DNA from: Mayamaea pseudoterrestris
Lineage: Eukaryota; Bacillariophyta; Bacillariophyceae; Sellaphorales; Sellaphoraceae
Direction of reading: 5' to 3'
Assembly: GCA_027923505.1 (NCBI GenBank)
Contig: BROI01000009.1
Coordinates: 372,001 to 436,000, forward strand
DNA: 64,000 bases
Part shown: positions 10,711 to 21,919 of the stretch, in pieces
How positions within the stretch are numbered: the stretch's first letter is position 1
Layout: each line of letters begins with the position of its first letter
Translations under genes and position numbers: made by a program
Notes under the pieces: generated by a model
Told to the model about the DNA's origin: nothing
Databases searched by the model: none
What the model saw: only the letters and a program-made list of their open reading frames with translations

Positions 10711-12256
10711 ATGGTCCATAAATCTTTTAATATTATAGCGCAGAGCATCGACATTCATGGCCCCGACAATTATCCGAACGGTTGCAAGTTCAGTCCGGAC
10801 GGCCTCTGCGTTCTCACAAGCTCCAATAAAGACTCGAAACTGCGAGTGTACAATACGTTCGCATCAGAAACAGATTTGATGGACGTCGGGGAGAACGCCG
10901 ACGATAGCACTTGTACTGCAGCGCTACCGTCAGCCAGTCCGACAGCAGCGTCATCACTACCCAGCATACGCCCTTGGAAATCGGAGCTTTGTGCAGATGG
11001 CGGAGACGCTGTCCGATGCTATGACTGGTACCCAACCATGAGATCAGACGAGCCTGCTTCTTGCTGTTTTGTAGCCACGGCAAGGTATGCTATATGTTGC
11101 GCACGTGTTGCTCTCCCTAATCCACCGTCGCTTTACCTGTCTCAGTCGGTACGTACTCACCTTCTGGTAATAACACAGGAGCCAACCCATTCATCTATAT
11201 GACGCATATTCTGGTCTCATTCGAGCCACATATCGAGCATACAATTCACTTGATGAACTAGAGTCAGCCATGGTGGTTTCATTTCAACCGTCGGGCCAAC
11301 ACTTTGCAGCTGCCGGATTTCGCACTGCGGATCAACGCACGATTCACATCTTCGACACGGCCATACCTGGACGCCAGTCGAATACGTTTTTGCTCGGAAA
11401 AACTAGACGGTCCAGTGACGGGCAAAAGGGAATGGTGTCGGCTTTAGCATATGGCGCAGCACGCAGTGGTCAACAAAATCTTCTCGCTGTTGGTGCCTAC
11501 GCCCCTGGATCCATTTACGTGTACGATCAACGCGCTGGAATACACCGCTCCGGCACTGTATTGGAAAATGGGCATTGTGTTGCCGGACTGAAGTATACCG
11601 GAATGGGGGGTTGCAGTAAGCGTAGACGTTTTGATCCAAGTTACGACGCGCAAACATTCATGACCAACAAAAGGGACCACAACGAGCACGAGCCTGATAA
11701 AAAAGTTGACGACTGCGCGGCATCCACATCATGGCTGCTACCTGCTAAAAGCAACTGGTTTCAAACGCGAGCTCATGGAGGTGTGACGCAGCTTCAGTTT
11801 GGCAACAACATACAAGACTACATTCTTTATAGTTCTAGTCGACGATCCAATAGCATTCTCGCCTGGGATCTGCGCATGCTTTCTGACAGGCAAGACCTTG
11901 CTCCGCAACCGTGTATTAGCTACGGCTTGGCGAGCTATGCGACGGATAATGACACAAATCAACGACTTCAATTTGATATAAATGAGACTGGTGATACTTT
12001 GTATGCCGCTGGGAGGGACAAGTGTGTTCGTATCTATGACACTAAGACTGGCGCTTTGCGAGAAATCATTGAAGGACTGGAAGATGCTGTTAATGGAGTC
12101 TCATTCGGTCTCATGCCATCCAATCCGCAGCGCACCCACCTGGCGGTTACGACTGGGTCGCGCAGATTCCCTAGCGAAGACGATCTCGATAGCGAAATAG
12201 TGCAGGCATTAAGCTCGAATGCGGCTGCTGGTTGTATCAGATTATATCAATTATAA
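10711..12256 (+). CDS. WRAP53: WRAP53/TCAB1-like WD40 protein
   Basis: Two exons, 10711-11084 and 11179-12256, separated by a 94-nt GT-AG intron; 1,452 nt coding, 483 residues. The protein follows the WRAP53 propeller order: NGCKFSPDGLCVLTSS and LRVYNTF, then VRCYDWYPTM, then across the splice junction SQPIHLYDAYSGLIRATY, RAYNSLDELESA, a blade with GMVSALAYG, GGVTQLQFG followed by SILAWDLRML, and LQFDINETGDTLYAAGRD. These align block for block with human TCAB1, including the HLDELTAA-like segment. The family binds CAB boxes of scaRNAs and telomerase RNA and delivers them to Cajal bodies. The protein lacks the long N-terminal tail of the human one; an insertion of roughly 45 residues, rich in Lys and Asp, sits between middle blades. 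The RNA partner in this organism is unknown. Confidence 0.88.
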
Positions 12257-12534
12257 AGTGGTCAACGTAAAACTATACACATTAGATGCCAACACATACC
12301 GGTTGGTCGTGCAATTACGATACGTCGTAGACTACATACTGTAAGAATACGTACGAGTATTGTAGTTCTTGCACACAGACCCAACATCCAATCTCTGTGC
12401 GACTCGGTTCATGCTCTCCTATTAACAGTAAGCAACGTCATCGGCTGCTGTCACACATTGCGTGAATCTCGAACGCACATTATTTTAACCGAGCAGGAAG
12501 CTCACGAACTTCATAATTCAAGCTGTACTCGTAA

Positions 12535-13733
12535 ATGATGGAGGAAACTCGTGCTATTGGGGAGGAAACACTTGTTTCGCTCAATGACGTGCGCGAAAGG
12601 AAGTCGCTCGTAGCAAAGAATTCTGGCGACGTGAAGCTTGCCGCCTCTGGGCTCGGGCATTCCTACAGAATCCAAGGCATTGGGGAAGATGGAACGAAAA
12701 AAATTTCACTTTGGCATGATGTCAGTTTGGTACACCAAGATCCTGTGACAAGGGCTCCAACAGAATACAGAAATTTCGTTTGCGAGATTCCGAAATTTTC
12801 GAGGTGAGTTCATCAACGAAAAAATCGTTTACGTCAGCCACTCGTAGGCTGGCGCTATAGTGAAATGACATATCATCTAATCAATTTTGGCAACTTACAG
12901 AAAGAAATATGAGATTGCGACGAATGAGGAAGGAAATCCGATCAAGCAAGACGAAAGAAAGGGGCAACTTCGAGAGTTTTTAAAAGGTGACATTTACTTC
13001 AACTACGGCTGCTTCCCGCAAACATGGGAGGACCCGACGTTTTTTCATCCGGACGCTGAAGGTACACGCGGAGATAATGATCCTTTGGAGTAAGTAGTAC
13101 GCATGCCAGACGCTGCTCCGTATAGAGCCTTTGCTTGGTTAAATAATTCGCGATGCCATAGCTTCGCTGCTGCTTTGCCGCGTCGACTCACGTTCTACCG
13201 CCTCATTTTCGTCTCTCAGCGTTGTTGAGATCGGTGCTCGCATTATTAAACCAGGTGGAATATGTCCAGTCAAAGTTCTTGGCATCCTTTGCATGATCGA
13301 CGAGGGCGAAACTGATTGGAAGGTTATTTGCATTAATTCTGAGGATAAGTGGGCTCCGTTCTTGAATGACATCGACGACGTTGAAATGGAAATGCCTGGA
13401 ATGCTAGATGCTGTCCGAGAGTGGTATCGGACGTACAAATTGAGCGAGGGAAAGCCTCTCAATACCTTCGCTCTTGGTGAGCGCTTCATGGACAGAGCTT
13501 ATGCAATGAACATAATTGAAGAAACGCACCATGCGTGGGAAATGCTTATTTCAGGCGAGAAGGATCGTGAGGTTGAAGCTTCAGGTGATTCCATCATTGT
13601 CGATCTTGTCCGCAACTTGTCCAAGAACTCGCTCTTTACACTTGGAGCGGATCTGGATGTACATCCCGAAGCACATTCCAAATACTTCGACAATGAAGAA
13701 ATAGATGACGCAGATGGAACCATCTTTTTTTGA
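12535..13733 (+). CDS. Soluble inorganic pyrophosphatase (family I)
   Basis: Hydrolyses pyrophosphate to two phosphates, pulling biosynthetic reactions forward. Exons 12535-12803, 12901-13089 and 13220-13733 give 972 nt and 323 residues. The core shows NYGCFPQTWEDP, the metal-binding signature GDNDPLDVVEIG restored exactly across the second junction, VKVLGILCMIDEGETDWKVI and a W-x-x-x-YK followed by GKPLNTF, all standard for eukaryotic family I enzymes. A preceding segment, TEYRNFVCEIPKF, matches the normal start of the fold, so the first roughly 60 residues are an extension that could include a targeting signal, though none is clear. The ATG at 12538 would serve equally well. Introns are 97 and 130 nt. 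Convergent with the Sec66-like gene, 108 bp apart. Confidence 0.93.
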
Positions 13734-13841
13734 ATTTCGCCCTAGCTGGTTAAATTAAGGACATAGTCTAATTATTCAATAGTGACAATTGCTTATCGCC
13801 AATATAACAGACGTGGACCCAGCAGGTACCGGACCGTCAAA

Positions 13842-14860
13842 TCATTTCTTCTTCCCTTTCCCATCAAGAAATCCTTTCTTCACACCTCCGCCTGCGGCAA
13901 ACGCCTTTTTCGCGTTTTTCTCCCGTTCTTCTTCTTTTAAAAGCTCTTCAGCCGCCTTTTGCGCCGCCAACTCTCTCGCCTTCACCTCATCTTCCTTGCT
14001 CGCCGGCTTGGCAGCTGGAATAGGAGACGCGGGCTTGCTTGTACTAGTTGAATTACTGCTTGCAGCGGCCGCAACGATATTTTTTAATTTGGCAGCTTGT
14101 TGTTTCGCTTCGGCCTCATGCTTCTGCTTGAGCATTTGGTGATATTGTACAGCTTGTTGCCATATCACCTCCGACCAGCCAGGTTCTAATTCGTCAGCTT
14201 CTGCTCGGACCTGCTCCACTTCGGCACCAACCATTGCTTCCGCCGCCTGAAACGCTCTCCACTGATTAACAGAACACATTGACTTTGAGTAGAGCTTTCC
14301 CATTCCATGCGATTCTTTCTGGATGTGCTGTACAAGGGGAATGTCAGCCATGGCTCGTTTCATAAGAGCTTGGGCAAGGACACGTCCGGGCCCATTCTTA
14401 TTTTGCGCGTCGGCATTGACATTCTCTGGAACGCCAGGTATCCAACCCAGTTCTTCGCACTTCGCTCGAATCTTGTAGTACTCGTCAACCTCCGAGGGAA
14501 GTTCTATGTCAAACTATGAGGAGAAGTGAGAATCGTTATAAGCATGTGGCTGAATAGTATGGTTCAAAACGACAAATGACCACATACCTTTTTCCCGTCT
14601 AAATCAGCAAAGAAGATGTCGTCATCGTCCTGAACCTTCTTTCTCTTTACGACAAAGAAGTAGTATAGTCCGATGACAATCGCCACGCCAATCAGAAGAA
14701 AGATGGCAGGATCGACCGCAAACTTTGCTTCTTCCATCACGGGGAGCTCATTTTCGCCACTCTCCCCAGTAAAACCACCGTCACTTTCCACAGGCGGAGT
14801 CTCGTCAAAAGTGGCGCTGCCATCAGCATGCACTTCGGCATCTTGTGTTGCGTCACTCAT
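13842..14860 (-). CDS. SEC66: Sec66/Sec71-like subunit of the ER Sec62/63 translocon
   Basis: Two exons, 14860-14588 and 14513-13842, with a 74-nt intron; 945 nt, 314 residues. One membrane span (VDPAIFLLIGVAIVIGLYYF) follows an acidic lumenal head, then KRKK, giving the type III-like topology of yeast Sec66. The cytosolic part carries ALMKRAMADIPLVQHIQKES, NQWRAFQAAEAMVGAEVEQV and ELEPGWSEVIW, matching the Pfam Sec66 core (A-L-L-x-R-A, W-x-R-F, L-x-P-G-W). A lysine/alanine-rich coiled tail ends in GKGKKK. An in-frame ATG at 15118 would add 86 residues without resemblance; I prefer 14860 because it places MSDATQ just before the acidic head. In yeast the protein supports post-translational import with Sec62, Sec63 and Sec72. 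Head to head with the Alb3 gene. Confidence 0.8.
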
Positions 14861-15282
14861 CGTTCGACGAAAGCGACCTCGTCTGGCACGTTCGTTACTA
14901 GACGGCTCGTGCTTTGCACTCGAAACACCGGTCCTTTCTATAGAATCTGTATCAGCCGCCCCACCGCAAGCTGTACTCAGTTTCTGAAAGCAAAGCTCTT
15001 GTCCGCAGAAACGCCATTGTGCGCCCACGCGTAACCGCTCGTCGTGACGAACGAACGCAGACGTTTGAGTAGCCTTGCGACAAAGCGTGACAGGCTTAGT
15101 ATGGACTAGAGTGTACACGGGTTTGTCACGCGTGCGTGTTTCCGCAGATCTATTGCGACCGCAGACTCAACTTCGTTAGCCTTCCAACAAATCAACATCT
15201 CACTCGACTGCGTTCCAATCGGCCGATCACATCGCGTCTTGCTGCGTAGCCTACTCTTACAGTACTTGTCGACAGCAAAGAC

Positions 15283-16641
15283 ATGCAAGCTTATATTCTA
15301 TTTTTCACTCTTTTGGGCGCATCGGTTGACGCCTTCGTGGGACCATTGCCAGCGGCACTAACAACGAATATCCGATCGCCTTTGCCATCATCATCGGCGC
15401 GTTCGTTTAATATCGATCCTATCGTCCTCCAAGATTTGCACGAGAGTTTCTACAATGCCATTGGATCCATTTCACTAGCTGATGCAGTGGATGCCGCTGC
15501 AGATGCTGTACCAGCAGCCGCTGCTGCCACCGACGGAAACGGTTGGTTTGGATTTTTAACTGGACCAACTGAGACACTTTTGCAGGGGATACACTCGGTT
15601 CTTGTAGGAGTTGGAGTTAGTGGAAATGCATGGGGAGTGTCAATCATTATCTTGACGCTATTCATCAAGGCACTGACATTCCCATTGACAAAGACGCAGC
15701 TCGAATCAACAAACAAGATGCAAGCAATGCAACCCGAGATCAAGAAGATTCAAGCAAAGTACCAAAGCAACCCAGAAGTCATGAACCAAAAGGTTGCAGA
15801 ATTTTATCAATCAAACGAAATTAACCCTTTAGCAGGCTGCATACCAAGCTTGGTGCAGATTCCTGTCTTTATTGGCTTGTATCGATCAGTATTGAATTTG
15901 GCCAAGGAAAACAAGCTCGACGAACCCTTCCTTTGGCTGCCAAATTTGGAAGGTCCGACATATGGCGCTGATCCTGCGCACGGCTCGGATTGGATTTTGA
16001 AAGGATGGTATGTTTTGCCGAACTGTATTAGAATCATGCACCACCTTTTGATCGTCGGCATCTAACATTTTCGTGTTCTCTCACCCAGGACCGATGGTAC
16101 TCCTTCCCTTGGTTGGGAAAGTACCATAGCTTTTCTTATCTTGCCAGTGTTTTTGGTCATTTCGCAGTTTGCGTCGATGCAGCTTATGCAACCGAAGACG
16201 GATGATCCCAATGCGCCGCAAAGTAATGCTGTCTTGAAGCTGCTTCCTCTTATGATCGGCTGGTTCTCTTTAAATGTACCAGCTGCACTTTGTTTGTATT
16301 GGGTAGTAAATAACATTGTTACGACCGGAACATCGCTTTTGATTCGCAACAGCATAAAGACAACGCCTGTTGAAGCAGCCGGATCTGGTTCGGTGGCAAC
16401 AACGACTTCGATTTTTGCTCCTCCTAGGGAGAGACCTTCTGGTTTTGGTGATGCAGCGACAAGAAGGTCCGCAAGCGACGATTTCAAGCCCATCACGGAC
16501 GTTACGCCCATCACGTCAAGCGCCGCCACTGACGCAGAGATTGTCGTCGACGGGGAAAGTAAGGGCGCAAGCGACAGCTCTGAATCCGCTAGTGCAACTA
16601 AGAAACGTAATGGAAAGAAGAAGCGTAAAAAGACCAACTAG
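15283..16641 (+). CDS. ALB3: Alb3/Oxa1/YidC membrane insertase, plastid-type
   Basis: Two exons, 15283-16007 and 16089-16641, 81-nt intron; 1,278 nt, 425 residues. Inserts proteins, typically light-harvesting proteins, into the thylakoid membrane. The first 20 residues form a signal peptide ending near ASVDAF/VGP, the phenylalanine-containing cleavage context of diatom plastid presequences. The YidC core follows: WGVSIIILTLFIKALTFPLT, then KMQAMQPEIKKIQAKY, NPLAGCIPSLVQIPVFIGLY, and, beyond the junction, FLILPVFLVISQFASMQLM and PLMIGWFSLNVPAALCLYW. Five hydrophobic segments are visible. Alb3-like features are the WLPNLEGPTYG loop and the GWTDGTPSLGW segment reconstructed across the splice. 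The lysine-rich tail (KKRNGKKKRKK) resembles the stromal C-terminus used to contact cpSRP43 or ribosomes. Mitochondrial Oxa1 is less likely given the presequence. Confidence 0.92.
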
Positions 16642-16849
16642 ATTTGACAATAGAGAAGTACGGACACGTGCATCAATAAAGTCAAGTTACTGTGATATAG
16701 ATCAACACGAGTGACGCATACCGATAAATTTAGATATAGTGACCTACTAAGATGCATCAAGCTATTCGTCGTCCACAGGCTGACACCTATTCCTTCTATT
16801 TAAATCATTATTATATACAAGTTCTCTAGTTTAACTCTATCTTGACATA

Positions 16850-18388
16850 TTAAAAAAAGGGTAGCCACTCATCGTAACCCATACCGCGTAGCTTTCGTAG
16901 ACTTCGCGTTATAGTCACGCTGACCTTTTGTACAGAAACGCCAAACATATTGCTAATCTCTTTCAACGATGCGACACCACCAGTTCGAGCTGATTGTCCT
17001 CGCAGACCGTATCGAAGTAGCAGCATCTCAACCTCTTGAGGTGCAAGGTGTCGCTTCATGGCTTCTATTATGTCCTCCTGAAAGAGCGTTCTATCGATTT
17101 GCGCGTAGTCTCCATTATCCACACGACTGTCAATATCGTCCGCCATGGAGGTCATAGCTTTTTGACCTGGTTTCACATTTACGCTCGGCTGGTCAAGTGA
17201 GTCGAACTCTATTTGAAGGGCCTTGTAGCACCGATCAATTTGGTGCTCCGACAAGCCCAACGCTTTGCTCAGCTCGAGCTGTGTTGGCCATCGTCCCAAC
17301 TCGACACGAAACTTTTTCTTGAGACGATCCAGTCGTTCACAATTCATTCGCAGCTTCTGCGGTAAGGGAATAAGTCTGGACTGAAGTATATGTGACTCCT
17401 TTACTGCCGACCGAATCCAGTACATGCCGTATGTTGAAAACTTCCATCCGCGATCAGGCTCATATTTTTCGGCTGCTCGAATGAGCGCCATAATCCCTTC
17501 CTGCATCATATCAGCCGCATTGTACTGCGGTGTCAATCCGTTTCGTATGTAAATGTTGACTACCTTCTGGACCAATCGAAGGTTGGAAACGACAAGCCTG
17601 TTCTTAGCTTGCCGTCCGTGCTCCAGAGCTTGATAGAGTTGACCAATTGCGTCTTTGCCAGCTGCTGCGCACCACTCCTGATCGGTCGGTTCACGACCAA
17701 ACTTGATCTCGAGCAAATCGTATAGTCGCTGCAGTCGAATTGCGTCCTGAATCAAAGCACCAAGCGCAAGTTCTTCTTCATGTGTGAGCAGCACATGTTT
17801 TTGTATTTCTCTCGAAAAATGTACCAGTGATTCTGGGGCATTAGCGCATTTTGCGTAAAACTTGCTAGCATTGTCGTTGCTTCGTTGCATCGTCTCCTGC
17901 AACGACTCCGAGTACACTCGACCCGAGCGACGTTCGTAGCTACGAATGCCAGCCTTGAAGGCTCGCTGTCCAGCAGTTTCGGCCATAAAAGCTGGCATGG
18001 TTGAATATTTCCTTTGCACAACAGACGTTGGCATCTTTATCTCTTTTGTCTTTGTTTTAGTTTGCTTCGCCATTTTGTGTATGGTAAAATCGGAAGGCGC
18101 TATGGAATTCTTCTTTGTCGTAGTGAGTCCCCTAAACTGTATGCGTGATGGCTTTTCCATTGACAGAGCTGTTTGTAGAAATACTTGTTCCGACTGCTTT
18201 CGTCGATCGCGTCGATCTATTCCGCCAATCGTACGGGTCACCGAATCGATTTCTGCCAAAGCGGGTTGACGAGCAAGTCGGTGCTCAAAATTGGTTCCAT
18301 GATACCGTTGCTTCAAAGGACAAGAAGACGTAAAAGCTGAAGTCACCGAAACCGACGCTAGAAGAGTCGTCGCGAAGAATCTGGGCAT
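16850..18388 (-). CDS. Plastid RNA polymerase sigma-70 factor, nucleus-encoded
   Basis: Intronless; 512 residues from the start at 18388. The frame extends upstream to an ATG at 18505 (551 residues), but 18388 puts MPRFFATTLLASVSVTSAF at the N-terminus, a signal peptide with an ASAF-like site typical of diatom plastid proteins, so I prefer it. Region 1.2 is hinted at by LTHEEELALGALIQD. Region 2 starts near residue 260: NRLVVSNLRLVQKVVNIY, DMMQEGIMALIRAAEKY, then FSTYGMYWIRSAVKES (regions 2.3-2.4). Region 3 includes IPLPQKLRMNCERLDRLKKK and WPTQLELSKALGLS. Region 4 ends the protein: LLLRYGL followed by SLKEISNMFGVSVQKVSVTI, a helix-turn-helix for the -35 element. Target promoters are unknown. 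Confidence 0.93.
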   Translation of the reverse strand: MPRFFATTLLASVSVTSAFTSSCPLKQRYHGTNFEHRLARQPALAEIDSVTRTIGGIDRRDRRKQSEQVFLQTALSMEKPSRIQFRGLTTTKKNSIAPSDFTIHKMAKQTKTKTKEIKMPTSVVQRKYSTMPAFMAETAGQRAFKAGIRSYERRSGRVYSESLQETMQRSNDNASKFYAKCANAPESLVHFSREIQKHVLLTHEEELALGALIQDAIRLQRLYDLLEIKFGREPTDQEWCAAAGKDAIGQLYQALEHGRQAKNRLVVSNLRLVQKVVNIYIRNGLTPQYNAADMMQEGIMALIRAAEKYEPDRGWKFSTYGMYWIRSAVKESHILQSRLIPLPQKLRMNCERLDRLKKKFRVELGRWPTQLELSKALGLSEHQIDRCYKALQIEFDSLDQPSVNVKPGQKAMTSMADDIDSRVDNGDYAQIDRTLFQEDIIEAMKRHLAPQEVEMLLLRYGLRGQSARTGGVASLKEISNMFGVSVQKVSVTITRSLRKLRGMGYDEWLPFF

Positions 18389-19445
18389 TATGGTCCAAGG
18401 CCTTCCGCGTGAGAGTCTCGTTGTGGTTTGTGCTGACTGTGAAGGTAAAGATTGCATTTCTCTTCGCGTCTGTGCTGTAATTTTGTCTGAGCAAGGTGAT
18501 GTCATGCTTTCGTTGTATACGATAATGCGGTAGTTCTTTCGCGACTGTGTCTCCCAGCTGGCTTGATGCGCTGTTTGTTCGTCGTCGCCAGTCGAAAGAG
18601 GATCACGAGCAAGTCGCCCGCCCAGTCGCGGTCGTCAAGGTGCGGTTCGCACGAATGCGTGCGTGGCAACGCTTCTGGCATTCGATGATTGGCAGAATTC
18701 AGTATTGAAATGGTTGTTCAGCAACGCCAAGGAGTTCGAAGAGGAATCTGTGTCACTTGCGTCCAATCACCGCTATCCACGTGCACCTCGTCCTGAAACA
18801 TGAAGTCGCACCAAGACCCACGTTTTCAACCATTGGCGACCATACCGTCAAGTTGAAAAGTCGTCGGTTGAACTTCACATAATATGAATATCGCCAAATG
18901 ACCACCATTCACTTCAACTATTATTGCCCTTGTGACATGAATTGTGCCATGAAAGTTTAGCAAAATTGTCTTATGGGTCCCGTAGAGAGAGACGAGGTGC
19001 CACGTAGCCACGTAGGTTTAGTACCGCGCGCGCGAGCCAGCTTTTTCGACGCCTCCTTCATCCACGAGTTGGCAGGATTACTCCACGGGACCAGGCTTGT
19101 TTAACACAAAATAAACATGCAGAGACGATGAAACATATATTGAAGTATCGTTTCTACTAGTCAGATTATTGATTCGATGTTTATTACTCGAGAATAAAGG
19201 GTGCCAACCAGCGCGCGACTGCTCGTCGTCGGACTTTTCAACTTGACGGTACTCCTTTCACCAGTCACGTTCCGAGCGGCGCCTGTCACGTTCAGCGATG
19301 AAAAAGCGACCAATGACGTTCCGACCGTCGCGCAACCGTAGATTCGTTCCAACGATTGTTTCGCTTTAAACCCCGCACATTTTCGGCCATTCACCTTGTC
19401 GATTCTCGCATTTATATCCTGTCATTACACTCGACAAAAACTACC
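18389..19445. other. Divergent intergenic region, sigma factor / adenosylhomocysteinase
   Basis: About 1.06 kb without a recognisable gene. It contains a 20-nt inverted pair, arms at 18843-18862 and 19232-19251 (TACCGTCAAGTTGAAAAGTC and its complement), and near the AHCY side three T[CG]ACGTTC boxes at 19265, 19286 and 19314. A CG-alternating stretch lies near 19027. Role inferred only from position. Confidence 0.5.
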
Positions 19446-21100
19446 ATGAGTACTGGAGATTACAAAGGTGCGACGAGACACACAGTTTGCTATTGATTTG
19501 AATATAAGATTGGTTTGAGATCGCGGCTAATTCGATATCTTTCTCTCACACTACCTGTCGTCGCCGTCCTCATTTGCATTATGTTATTTAGTTGCCGACA
19601 TTTCCCTCGCTGACTATGGCCGTAAGGACATTGAGCTCGCGGAGGTGGAAATGCCTGGTTTGATGGCTTGCCGCACCGAGTTTGGCGCGTCCAAGTTGTT
19701 CAACGGCGCTCGCATTTCGGGATCGCTGCACATGACGATTCAAACGGCTGTCCTCATTGAGACGCTCAAGGAACTTGGAGGAGACATTCGTTGGTGCTCT
19801 TGTAACATTTTCTCTACCCAAGATCATGCGGCGGCTGCCATTGCTCGCGACGAGAGTGCGGCAGTCTTTGCTTGGAAAGGTGCGATCAAAATTGTTGCAA
19901 AAACACGCTTGACATGACGGACCTGTACTAACACGTACATCCTGTGTTATTCATCGTTTTTCAGGCGAGACTTTGGAGGAGTATTGGGAGTGCACTTTGA
20001 ATGCCCTCACGTGGTCGTCCGACGATGGCAAAGGCCAAGGACCTGACCTCATCGTCGACGATGGCGGTGACATGACTCTGCTCATCCACGAGGGAAAGAA
20101 GGCCGAAGACGCTTTTCTCAAGGATGGAACTCTTCCCGATCCAAACAGCACGGACAATGCAGAGTTCAAGATTGTTCTCGCTATCATCAAGCGCTTATTG
20201 GAGGCTGGCGAGACTGATAAATGGAACAAGATAGCCCAGCGCTGCAAGGGAGTCTCGGAGGAGACTACGACTGGTGTTCACCGCCTCTACATTATGGAGA
20301 AGACCAACTCGCTTCTCTTTCCTGCCATTAACGTCAACGATTCCGTCACTAAGAGCAAGTTCGACAACTTGTATGGCTGCAAACACTCACTTCCAGATGG
20401 TATCATGCGTGCCACGGATGTCATGCTTGCCGGAAAGAAGGCTGTTATTTGCGGGTATGGTGATGTCGGCAAAGGATGCGCTGCCGCTATGCGTGCCTGT
20501 GGATGTGTCGTTTTCGTCACGGAGATTGATCCTATTTGCGCCCTGCAGGCTTGCATGGAAGGTTTTACCGTCCTGACACTTGAGGATGTAGTTGCGACTG
20601 GTGACATTTTCATTACCACTACGGGTAACAAGGGCATTTTGATGACAGACATGATGTCCAAGATGAAAAACAATGCTATTGTCGGTAACATTGGACATTT
20701 TGACAACGAAATTGACATGGACGGTCTCATGAAAGCCACCAAGCGCATCAACATCAAGCCACAGGTGGACAAATTTGTCTTTTCGTCGGGAAATGGTGTC
20801 ATTGTTCTCGCCGAAGGTCGCTTACTGAATTTGGGTTGCGCCACTGGTCACCCTTCGTTTGTCATGTCCTCGTCATTCACCAACCAGGTCTTGGCTCAGA
20901 TTGAACTCTGGAAGGAAAAGGATAGTGGCAAGTACGCAAGCGGCAAGGTGTATGTTCTCCCCAAGGCTTTGGACGAAAAGGTCGCCCGCCTCCACCTGCC
21001 ATCGTTGGGCGCAAAGCTCACAGTGCTCACGACCGAGCAATCGGAGTACGTAGGTATTCCGGTCGATGGTCCGTACAAGCCGGACACCTACCGTTACTAA
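19446..21100 (+). CDS. AHCY: S-adenosyl-L-homocysteine hydrolase
   Basis: Splits S-adenosylhomocysteine into adenosine and homocysteine, keeping methylation running. Exons 19446-19467 (22 nt, MSTGDYK plus one base), 19592-19879 and 19965-21100 sum to 1,446 nt, 481 residues. Signature blocks: [35 protein letters not shown], the NAD-binding loop [29 protein letters not shown], and the C-terminal PDTYRY that reaches the neighbouring cofactor site. It carries the roughly 40-residue insertion ([20 protein letters not shown]) found in plant, algal and many bacterial enzymes but absent from mammals. The very short first exon places the first intron (124 nt) right after residue 7, a common site for intron-borne regulation. 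Length and motifs indicate an intact cytosolic enzyme. Confidence 0.97.
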
Positions 21101-21707
21101 AGGGACATTCAGCGTCGGTTTTAGTGATACCTGTGTTTGAGTCGACAAATCTCTCGGCATATTAATTACCGGTAGTTTGTAAAATTTGTTGCACCATCTT
21201 GGTAAACTTATAATTGTTTGATCCGACTCGTCCGCTTTTCTCTGCCTTTTGGTTGATAGTCTTCAGCGGGCATGCCAGCCCTTTGTCGACCACTACCACT
21301 GATATTCCCAGTTCCTCTGCCTACTGTTAATGCTATGCTTACTATAAATACATGATAGTGACGGTTCTGCACCGTGAAATTGTGCGTCATGCTCGGCGAC
21401 CTCCTTTGTGGATCTGTATTTTTCCTGGTTTGCGCCCACGAACCGCGAAGACGATAAAATTTGAAGGAAAAACATTGCACAAGTAGCTCAGAGCACTGCA
21501 CAGCTACATAAAGTAACTACGAATGGAGTTTGACTCGACAATATTGTTACTCGGTACAGTGACATCGAAAAGCTTTTCAAGGTCGAATTGAGGATTGACT
21601 GTGAGAACTGAGATTTTTGCATCAAATCGCGATCAATCAGCAGTCGACAATTGACTCCATTAGCTTGTCGGTTGCAAAAATAAGTACAACGGTACGCCCA
21701 CTCAACC
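21101..21707. other. Intergenic stretch after AHCY
   Basis: No gene recognised. Contains TACCGGTA at 21167-21174, 67 bp after the AHCY stop. Confidence 0.5.
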
Positions 21708-21919
21708 ATGACGCTATGCGAGCTAGCGGAAAGTGGTATTGTGCTTGACCCAGCGGTGAATCAAGAGATTCACGGAAATTGCATTCATCACAGGAGCTGC
21801 GACAAACCGCTATCATGCATGTCTTATGACTACCTTGACCAGGCAAGTCAGGTAACCGTCGTTGCAACCACGGAAAATAAGAAACATCGAGAATTACCGT
21901 GCATGGTCTCTAGTCTCAA

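Noticed and set aside
14564-15118. Longer Sec66-like start at 15118
   Set aside because: Adds 86 residues without family similarity; the start at 14860 is preferred, though the longer one is not excluded.
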